Shown here: positions 57,516 to 64,000 of the stretch, piece after piece | Position numbering within the stretch: position 1 is the stretch's first letter | Layout of the letters: the number at the start of each line of letters is the position of its first letter | Assembly: GCA_006503475.1 (NCBI GenBank) | Contig: RSEH01000191.1 | Coordinates: 28,482-92,481 of the forward strand | Origin: Stentor roeselii | Lineage: Eukaryota; Ciliophora; Heterotrichea; Heterotrichida; Stentoridae | Direction of reading: 5' to 3' | Length of the DNA stretch: 64,000 nucleotides | Made by a program: the position numbers and the translations under genes | Notes under the pieces: generated by a model | Told to the model about the DNA's origin: nothing | What the model saw: only the letters and a program-made list of their open reading frames with translations | Databases searched by the model: none

Positions 57516-60304
57516 TGAAGTCCCGGTCTCGAAGCCCAAGATCAAAGCGTCAAAGTTCAACTCCTTTATTTTTCCGAGGAAAGGGCTCCATAAAGAAGTC
57601 ATCAGAGACTCCAACAACACTTTCTCCGAACCCTCACAGTTTAGCGAATTCAGAATACAAAGCCTTAGAATGGGAGTCACGTCAAATCATTGACCTTGAA
57701 TGGTACGATTCAAATGAAGGACCAGGCCTGATAAAAGACGAAGACGATTTCGCCTTTCGTGAACCAGATTCAAAAGAAAAGAAAAAAACTTTAGGCACTT
57801 TGAAGAAACTTGAAAGAATGCAAGATAATGATAAATGGGAAATAAATCGCATGATTTCATCTGGAACTATAAAGGTACATAACTCAGGTTTCCTTGAAAA
57901 GGATGAAGAAGATCGAGTGATTCTCATGGTTCACAACATAAAACCTCCTTTTTTAGACGGGTCTATCGTTTTCACCACCCAGCTTGAAACTATTCAAGTT
58001 GTAAAAGCTCCTAATTCAGACATCGCTGTTCTTGCCAGAAAAGGTTCAGCAGTAGTTCGTGTTGTAAGAGAAAAGAACGAAAAAAGCAAGATGCGTGACA
58101 AGTTCTGGGATATTTCAGGGTCTACTTTAGGACAAATCCTCGGAATGAAAAGAGAAGAAAAACAAGAAGATGAAGAATCAGTTTCTGACTACAGAGCCGA
58201 CTCTCAATATGCGAAGAACATGACAGGTTTCGAAGCAGTGAGCGACTTTGCTCGTAGTAAAACAGTGAAAGAACAAAGAGAGTACCTTCCGATTTTCTCT
58301 GTAAGGGAGAGCCTTGTGAATGTAGTGAGGGAAAATAAAGTGGTTATCATTGTAGGAGAAACAGGATCAGGAAAGACTACTCAGTTGACACAGTACTTAT
58401 TTGAAGAAGGCTATTCAAGCTTCGGCACTATTGGATGCACGCAGCCCAGACGTGTCGCTGCTGTGTCTGTCGCCAAAAGGGTCAGTGAAGAAATGAGCTG
58501 TAAACTTGGCGAGAAAGTCGGATACGCCATTCGCTTTGAAGACTGCACCTCGCCTTCTACTGTCATCAAGTACATGACTGACGGGGTACTTCTCCGAGAG
58601 TCGCTGAATGATGAAGGTCTTGATATCTACTCGGCCATTATCATGGACGAGGCTCATGAAAGGTCACTTCACACAGATGTCCTTTTTGGAATCCTTAAAA
58701 AAGTAGTGCAGAAAAGAAGGGACTTGAGACTTATCATCACCTCAGCTACTATGAATGCTGAGAAATTTTCTGATTTCTTCGGAGGTGCACCCATCTTCAC
58801 TATTCCTGGAAGGACTTTTCCTGTTGATGTTGTTTTCAGCAAGACCCCTGTTGAGGACTATGTCGACTACGCAGTTAAGAAGGCACTTGAGATTCATCTT
58901 CAACAACCACCTGGAGATATTCTCATCTTTATGACGGGACAAGAAGATATCATGGCAACTTGTGTACTGCTCAATGAAAGAATCGCAGAAATGGGAGAAA
59001 ATATTCCAAAGATCAGGGTGTTGCCTATTTATTCTCAATTACCTTCGGAGAACCAGGCAAGGATCTTTCAAAAAAGTGACCTTCGCAAATGTGTGGTCGC
59101 CACGAATATCGCGGAAACTTCTTTAACTGTTGATGGAATTCGATATGTTATTGATACTGGGTTTTGCAAGTTGAAAGTTTTTAATCCTAGGATTGGAATG
59201 GATGCTTTGCAGGTCACTCCTATTTCACAGGCTAATGCCAATCAGAGGTCTGGAAGAGCTGGACGTACTGGACCTGGAACTTGTTATAGGCTTTATACTG
59301 ATACTATTTATAGAGAGGATTTATTGGAAAATAATATACCGGAAATTCAGAGGACTAATTTGGCCAACGTAGTACTTCTCCTAAAAAGCCTAAACGTTTC
59401 AAACCTTCTAGAATTTGAATTCATGGACCCTCCTCCGCAAGAAAACATTTTAAACTCAATGTACCAACTATGGATCCTCGGTGCATTAAACAACAACGGT
59501 GATCTAACAGATCTCGGTCGAAAAATGGTAGAATTTCCACTAGACCCTCCCTTATCAAAGATGTTACTAGAAGCTTCACGTTACAAGTGCAGTTCAGACA
59601 TGTTGACAATAGTTTCAATGTTAAGCGTTCCAAGTGTTTTTTACCGTCCAAAAGACCGAGAAGCCGAAGCCGACGCCTCCCGAGAGAAGTTTTTCGTGCC
59701 CGAGTCCGACCATCTGACACTTCTCAACGTTTACAACCAATGGAAAAACAACGGGTTCCGAGCGGACTGGGCAAGCAACAACTACATTCACGTCAAAGCT
59801 CTGAGAAAAGTTCGAGAAGTCCGTGCACAACTTGCAGATATTTTAAAATCCTTGAACATTTCAGAAGTCTCCTGTGGGGGCAACTGGGACAATGTAAGAA
59901 AAGTGATCGCTTCAGGGTACTTTCATAATTCAGCGAAAATGAAGTCTATTGGGGAATATGTTAACTTAAGGACTGGAATTCCTTGCGTTCTTCATCCTTC
60001 TAGTGCGCTTTTTAGCCTTGGATATGCCCCGGATTACATAGTTTACCATGAACTTACTATGACCACCAGGGAATACATGCAGTATGTCACTGCTGTCGAC
60101 CCTTATTGGCTCGCGGAACTAGGACCTATGTTCTTTAGTACTAAGGAAAACTTTCAGGAAAATGAAGCAAGGATCAAAACTGAACAAGCCAGCAGAATGC
60201 AGCAGGAACTCAATATTGTCAGGGAAAATATTGAAAAGAAAGAAAAAATTGAAAGTCGAGTTGGAAGTGTTGTCATGGCTGGAAGAACTCATTTTCCTAA
60301 ATGA
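57515..60304 (+). CDS. DHX38: Prp16/DHX38, spliceosomal DEAH-box RNA helicase
   Basis: 929 residues. An SR-like head ([15 protein letters not shown]) precedes the conserved [12 protein letters not shown] element, the DRDWY element of Prp16 proteins. No other Met lies before that element, which fixes the start. Helicase motifs: GETGSGKT (281-288), [12 protein letters not shown] (378-381), [34 protein letters not shown]. Winged-helix, ratchet and OB-type C-terminal domains follow ([39 protein letters not shown]). Prp16 drives the remodelling after the first splicing step, so it acts on the 15-nt introns of this genome. The ATG overlaps the upstream stop as TAATG. Confidence 0.96.
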   Translation: MKSRSRSPRSKRQSSTPLFFRGKGSIKKSSETPTTLSPNPHSLANSEYKALEWESRQIIDLEWYDSNEGPGLIKDEDDFAFREPDSKEKKKTLGTLKKLERMQDNDKWEINRMISSGTIKVHNSGFLEKDEEDRVILMVHNIKPPFLDGSIVFTTQLETIQVVKAPNSDIAVLARKGSAVVRVVREKNEKSKMRDKFWDISGSTLGQILGMKREEKQEDEESVSDYRADSQYAKNMTGFEAVSDFARSKTVKEQREYLPIFSVRESLVNVVRENKVVIIVGETGSGKTTQLTQYLFEEGYSSFGTIGCTQPRRVAAVSVAKRVSEEMSCKLGEKVGYAIRFEDCTSPSTVIKYMTDGVLLRESLNDEGLDIYSAIIMDEAHERSLHTDVLFGILKKVVQKRRDLRLIITSATMNAEKFSDFFGGAPIFTIPGRTFPVDVVFSKTPVEDYVDYAVKKALEIHLQQPPGDILIFMTGQEDIMATCVLLNERIAEMGENIPKIRVLPIYSQLPSENQARIFQKSDLRKCVVATNIAETSLTVDGIRYVIDTGFCKLKVFNPRIGMDALQVTPISQANANQRSGRAGRTGPGTCYRLYTDTIYREDLLENNIPEIQRTNLANVVLLLKSLNVSNLLEFEFMDPPPQENILNSMYQLWILGALNNNGDLTDLGRKMVEFPLDPPLSKMLLEASRYKCSSDMLTIVSMLSVPSVFYRPKDREAEADASREKFFVPESDHLTLLNVYNQWKNNGFRADWASNNYIHVKALRKVREVRAQLADILKSLNISEVSCGGNWDNVRKVIASGYFHNSAKMKSIGEYVNLRTGIPCVLHPSSALFSLGYAPDYIVYHELTMTTREYMQYVTAVDPYWLAELGPMFFSTKENFQENEARIKTEQASRMQQELNIVRENIEKKEKIESRVGSVVMAGRTHFPK

Positions 60305-60326
60305 ACTTTTTGGTAATTTTTCATAA

Positions 60327-61529
60327 ATGGTTAAAATCACTGTGGAATTACTTAGAAGGAGATCTGAACACAATGAAGGAGAACTTTCAACTTTAGAAGA
60401 AATTTCTTTACATCAGTTCGATATCGATAAAATTGAAAATTTGGATAAGTACTGCAGGAAGTTAAAAATTCTTTATCTTCAAAACAATGTAATCCCGCGA
60501 ATGGAAAACTTGAACCGTTTGAAAAGTTTAGAATATCTCAACCTGGCATTGAACAACATCCAAAAAATCGAAGGAATCGAGCGATGTGAGTCTTTAAAGT
60601 AAAAGCTAAATAGAAAACTCGACTTGACCTTAAATTTTATTCCATTAAGCCACCTGGAAGAGTCCTGTAGAAATCTGAGTCAAGTACCTTTCATTGAGCA
60701 GCTTTATCTCACAGGCAACCCTTGCACTGACTGGGAACTTTACAGAAAAGTAGTGATTGCGATGGTTCCTCAGTTGAAGCAACTAGACGGCAAAGACATT
60801 ACTCATTCTGAAAGACTTGACGCCTTGCAAGAACTTTCTGGACTTTTAGCTCATTTGAAGGTCGCTGTGCAGCAAGGACTTTACCAACGCCCTACGACTT
60901 ACACTATCGACGCCAGGAATGAAATGGCAAAGGAAAATCAGAGGATTCAGGAGGAAAAAGACAGTGAAAAGAAAAAACAAGAGGAAAAAGAACTGGGTAT
61001 CAACTAAGCAGGCATTGTTCATAAACCACCTCCTCCGGTTTTTAATGATAAGGGCGAAATCAGGCAATGTAATCAAGGAGGTTATGAATACTCGTTTTTT
61101 GAAAGGATTGAAAAAGGCAGACAGTTTATTGTCTTGGAAGTTTTAGTTCCGAGGTACTTGGACACCAGTCAAATTGATGTCGACCTCAATCCTACTTATG
61201 TTCGACTTGATATCAAAGGAAAAATCTTGCAGCTTAGCTTTCCTTGTGAAGTTAGTGTCTCGGATAGTCAGGCGAAAAGATCTCAGACTACGGGAAGCTT
61301 GCAACTTGTCATGGCTAAATTAAAAAATAGTGTTGTTCCTTATTTTTATTATAAGGAAGAAATTGAAGAAAAGAAAAAAGGGAAAAAGGAAAATATTGAT
61401 ACTAAGGAAAATGTTGAGAAGAGGATTCAGGAAATTGAAAGAAAAGTTGAAGCTATCAAATGTTTGGAAATCAAGAAGAAGGATGAGGAGGATTGGGAAG
61501 ATGATGAGGATGTACCGCCTTTAGAGTAA
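60327..61529 (+). CDS. DNAAF11: DNAAF11 (LRRC6/Tilb), dynein arm assembly factor, two 15-nt introns
   Basis: Exons 60327-60598, 60614-60996 and 61012-61529 join to 390 residues. The N-terminus ([40 protein letters not shown]) and leucine-rich repeats ([40 protein letters not shown]) match LRRC6 closely. The first splice restores [14 protein letters not shown], a full repeat, followed by the LRR cap [13 protein letters not shown]. After a charged helix, the second splice links to a CS-like domain ([35 protein letters not shown]), and the end is DVPPLE. The protein is a cytoplasmic chaperone-type factor for pre-assembly of axonemal dynein arms. Starts 22 bases after the Prp16 stop. Confidence 0.96.
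60599..60613 (+). other. 15-nt spliceosomal intron (DNAAF11 intron 1)
   Basis: GTAAAAGCTAAATAG: GTA start, TAG end, A at position 10. It interrupts a leucine-rich-repeat codon (phase 2). Unspliced, TAA at 60600-60602 stops translation. Splicing restores [11 protein letters not shown], which matches LRRC6 proteins. Confidence 0.95.
60997..61011 (+). other. 15-nt spliceosomal intron (DNAAF11 intron 2)
   Basis: GTATCAACTAAGCAG: GTA start, CAG end (the only non-TAG one seen), A at position 10, phase 1. Unspliced, TAA at 61005-61007 stops translation. Splicing restores [18 protein letters not shown] and the CS-like domain in frame. Confidence 0.93.
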
Positions 61530-62107
61530 TTAATGTTGAATTGTGGAAAATTTTAGAGATTTAGGTTGAAGTTTATGTTTTAAGTTTTTGAGGGTTTTCA
61601 TAAATGGAGAGAAATTGAGGGATTTATTCGAAAGGTTTGAAGAATGCATTTGAGTTAAGTGATTTAAGATAACTTTATGTTGAGAATACTTTAATTTGTA
61701 CCATAAATTTCATAAAATGCTGAAATTTGCTGTTTTGGATAAAAAATAGCTAAAAAGAAATGAAATTATTAGGTAATAAAGATATAAAAAATTAGTATTT
61801 GAAATTCTAATTCTTCTTAATAATCCTATATTCCAGATATTGATTGATAGTGATTTAATAGTACAAACTCTGAACCAACTATATTCAATTGGGTTTCAAT
61901 TAAAATCATATTGATATCTATAATCACTTTTAGTAATACACTATAAAAATACATGCCAAGGTCGAAGCTTTTATCTAGCTAATAAACAAAAATCTCTACC
62001 TAATTCCAACGCTTCCCTTTAACCAACTTAATTTTAGTTCATTTATAGTAACCTAAATGTTCTACAAATATTTAAAAATTCATGTTCTACAAATAGTTAA
62101 TAATTAT
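61530..62107. other. Intergenic stretch, no gene seen
   Basis: About 580 AT-rich bases between same-strand genes. Frames are short. The in-frame ATG at 62057 would add 17 residues to the first alpha-kinase but is not favoured, because it would hide that protein's MGSNSS start. Confidence 0.55.
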
Positions 62108-62824
62108 ATGGGATCTAATTCTTCTACTATGACTCAGGATGGAAGCCAAGTTCAATGGAATCGAAAGCCATTCGATGAAGGACAGTCAAGATTAGCATTT
62201 AAAGGTGAATGGGTAAAAGGGCCTGAGAGAGGTTTAAGCTGTGTAGTCAAAACATATAAAAATAAAAACTTGGCATATCGATACAACATAAACAAAGAGC
62301 TTGAATGCTACCAACTTGCTCAGAAATATTCAAATAGTTTTTGTCAAAAATCAAAATACACTTATAAAATCAACTTTATCACTCCAGTTGTTTTAAGAGT
62401 TTCTGGAGTGTCCTTCGCAGCATTATTCCAAAAAAACTTCAAAAGTGGAGACAATATTATTGTAGAGCCTTATTTGTATGGATATTATCAAAAATTTAAT
62501 TCAAACACTGGGTGGGTAGGGAATTCTGCAGAAATTTGCCAAGCTTTCAGTCATTATACATATTCTGAATCTCAACAGCAACTATTGATATGCGATTTAC
62601 AAGGAATTCAAAAGAATGGTGAATTCATTTTAACTGATCCAGCTGTTCATTCGAGACTTAAAGGTGAGTATGGGATTACTGATTTAGGAATGGAAGGAAT
62701 TAAAGCATTTTTTAGCCAGCATGTTTGTGGAGATATTTGCAAATGGTACAAGTTAAAAAATCCGAACTTAGGAAGAAGTAGTTTGAGGAGGATGAAAGAA
62801 ACATCATACATCATTACTAGCTAA
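62108..62824 (+). CDS. Minimal alpha-kinase (MHCK/EF2K family) with N-myristoylation motif
   Basis: 238 residues from the ATG at 62108. I chose this over the in-frame ATG at 62057 because it gives MGSNSSTMTQDGSQVQW, nearly the same as its neighbour's start and a good MGxxxS myristoylation site (Gly 2, Ser 6). The whole remainder is an alpha-kinase domain: FDEGQSRLAF, CVVKTY (Lys 48), VSFAALFQKNFKSGDNIIVE, FSHYTY, ICDLQG, LTDPAVHS, ITDLGMEGIKAFFSQH and the zinc-binding HVCGDIC end. These are Ser/Thr kinases unlike classical kinases, known from Dictyostelium myosin heavy-chain kinases and eEF2 kinase. No WD40 or other targeting domain is present, so membrane targeting by myristate is inferred. 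Confidence 0.9.
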   Translation: MGSNSSTMTQDGSQVQWNRKPFDEGQSRLAFKGEWVKGPERGLSCVVKTYKNKNLAYRYNINKELECYQLAQKYSNSFCQKSKYTYKINFITPVVLRVSGVSFAALFQKNFKSGDNIIVEPYLYGYYQKFNSNTGWVGNSAEICQAFSHYTYSESQQQLLICDLQGIQKNGEFILTDPAVHSRLKGEYGITDLGMEGIKAFFSQHVCGDICKWYKLKNPNLGRSSLRRMKETSYIITS

Positions 62825-62918
62825 CCAATTTCTAACAAAACTTCCCAAACATTAAAATTTTATAATTTCTAAGATTCAACCATTTACATATTTCTATAAA
62901 ATCCATGAAAATATATAA

Positions 62919-63641
62919 ATGGGTTCTAATGTATCTAATCTCACCCAAGACGGCAGCCAAGTTCAATGGAACCGAACTCCTTTCCAACAAGGAGCATCAA
63001 GATTCGCTTATCAAGGCACTTGGATCAAGGGCCCAAGAAGGGGTCAAACTTGTGTAGTGAAAACTTTTAAGCGTAGAGACCTTGCGACTCATTACAATAT
63101 TGAAAAAGAAATCAAGTGCTACGAGCAAGCTCACTTATATGCAACGTGGTTCAATAGAGAAAATATGGGGGACCGTAACATAAAGTATGTCATGCCAATC
63201 AAATTATCAGTCAGAGGTGTATCCTTTGCAGCTTTATTTCAAAAGAACTTCAAAACAGGAGATCATATCTTAGTTGAGCCTTTTCTCACAGGTGCATATC
63301 ATAAGTTCAATTCGAATTCTGGATGGAGAATTGAAGAAGCTAAACTTCTTCAAGCTTTTAGTCATTTTACTTTTCATAGGTCGGGTGGAGAGCTGATTTT
63401 GTGTGACTTACAAGGAATTAAAGATCAAGATGAATATGTTTTAACTGATCCTGCTATTCATTCGATGTTTGAAGGGCAGTATGGCATGACTGATCTTGGT
63501 GAATCAGGAATTCAGTCTTTTTTTGCGAGCCATCAATGTAATAAGTTTTGTCAGGCAATGAAGTTGAAAAAACAAAATTTTGGACCAAGTAAAATGAAGA
63601 TGATTAAAGAAACTAGCTATACTTTTGGAGTCCGTCACTAA
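62919..63641 (+). CDS. Minimal alpha-kinase, tandem paralogue, with N-myristoylation motif
   Basis: 240 residues. MGSNVSNLTQDGSQVQWN fits MGxxxS myristoylation. The domain has the same order of motifs as its neighbour: FQQGASRFAY, CVVKTF (Lys 48), VSFAALFQKNFKTGDHILVE, FSHFTF, LCDLQG, LTDPAIHS, MTDLGESGIQSFFASH and HQCNKFC. The two genes are 94 bases apart on the same strand and are clearly a local duplication with many silent and some coding differences, so not very recent. Variation is concentrated between the Lys motif and VSFAALF and at the C-terminus. ATG follows ATATATAA. Confidence 0.93.
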   Translation: MGSNVSNLTQDGSQVQWNRTPFQQGASRFAYQGTWIKGPRRGQTCVVKTFKRRDLATHYNIEKEIKCYEQAHLYATWFNRENMGDRNIKYVMPIKLSVRGVSFAALFQKNFKTGDHILVEPFLTGAYHKFNSNSGWRIEEAKLLQAFSHFTFHRSGGELILCDLQGIKDQDEYVLTDPAIHSMFEGQYGMTDLGESGIQSFFASHQCNKFCQAMKLKKQNFGPSKMKMIKETSYTFGVRH

Positions 63642-64000
63642 ATTTTAGATAAGTTATGCATCTTTTTATATATTTAGAGTTACTGAAGTTCTTCATATTT
63701 TGAAAGGTGAATTATTTTAGAAGAGTGAATAAAAGTTGATTTGATTCGGTTTTAAAATATTAAACATTAAGAATCACAGGGAAAATTTTTTATTTTAGAT
63801 TTTTTTATGGTTGGGAAGATTATTTAATGATATTTAGAATTCTAAAGAAAATTTGATAAAATCCTAATATTTTCATCATAACCCTCAATAAATCTATCAC
63901 ATTACATAACAGAATCACTTAAACCCTAAAAACTCTCTCTACAACCTCTAAAATAGCACTTAATTATTCAATCCAACATTCCTCTTTTTCATCTTCTCAG
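63642..64000. other. 3' flank, no gene seen before the window end
   Basis: About 360 bases of AT-rich DNA. The first half is T/G-leaning and the last 150 bases are A/C-rich on the + strand. No coding frame, RNA gene or repeat could be supported. Confidence 0.6.

Noticed and set aside
62057-62107. Upstream in-frame ATG for the first alpha-kinase
   Set aside because: It adds 17 residues not shared with the tandem paralogue and hides the shared MGSN-x-S myristoylation start.
1-64000. CRISPR arrays, bacterial promoters, ribosome binding sites, rRNA or telomere repeats
   Set aside because: None seen. Gene content and introns are eukaryotic, and no G4T4- or CCCTAA-like telomeric arrays are present.

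Overview
The window looks like macronuclear DNA of a heterotrich ciliate that uses the standard genetic code, most like Stentor. Four introns can be proved from reading frames. Each is exactly 15 nt, begins GTA, ends TAG or CAG, and has an A at position 10. TAA, TAG and TGA all act as stops and Trp is read from TGG, which argues against Blepharisma (UGA = Trp) and Condylostoma. The DNA is AT-rich. Most genes are single-exon, including a 13.4-kb HYDIN gene. Several genes are separated by only a few bases. The species name is inference; the intron class and the code are read directly.

Layout. 1-2636: 3' part of a long coiled-coil gene. 4004-5395 (-): a HEXXH metallopeptidase-like gene of unrecognised family, whose decayed inverted copy lies at 24141-25120. 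7372-9496: a TauE/SafE-type membrane transporter and a DHHC palmitoyltransferase, convergent. 9671-12094: a Ser/Glu/Lys-rich repeat protein ending in a CaaX box. 13959-19684: a coiled-coil protein, a kelch-type protein and a 1050-residue protein with TQT motifs. 19732-22797: a crotonase-fold enzyme, a FYVE-like/coiled-coil/CaaX protein and a TPR+RRM-like protein. 25738-29148: a UBA-USP deubiquitinase and a three-finger C2H2 protein. 29641-33768: a small basic protein, a paralogue of the TQT protein and a GH5 endoglycoceramidase-like enzyme. 34140-37591: a small secreted protein, prolidase and a 54-residue membrane protein. 37638-52706: an IQ-motif protein convergent with HYDIN at a 3-nt gap. 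52984-61529: an EF-hand protein, then a tight same-strand row (small protein, Ubl-ANK-PH-AGC kinase, SHIPPO-repeat protein, WBP4-like splicing factor, Prp16/DHX38 and DNAAF11). 62108-63641: two tandem minimal alpha-kinases with N-myristoylation motifs. Seven or more intergenic stretches longer than 300 bases show no gene.

Themes. Cilia are well represented (HYDIN, DNAAF11, SHIPPO-repeat protein, IQ and EF-hand proteins). Two spliceosomal genes overlap at a TAATG. Lipid-based membrane anchoring recurs (DHHC enzyme, two CaaX proteins, two myristoylated kinases). The most unexpected signal is compositional. The + strand alternates between G/T-rich and A/C-rich blocks of roughly 0.3-1.4 kb, often with abrupt edges inside single exons. 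The blocks ignore gene boundaries and gene strand, and they run into noncoding DNA.
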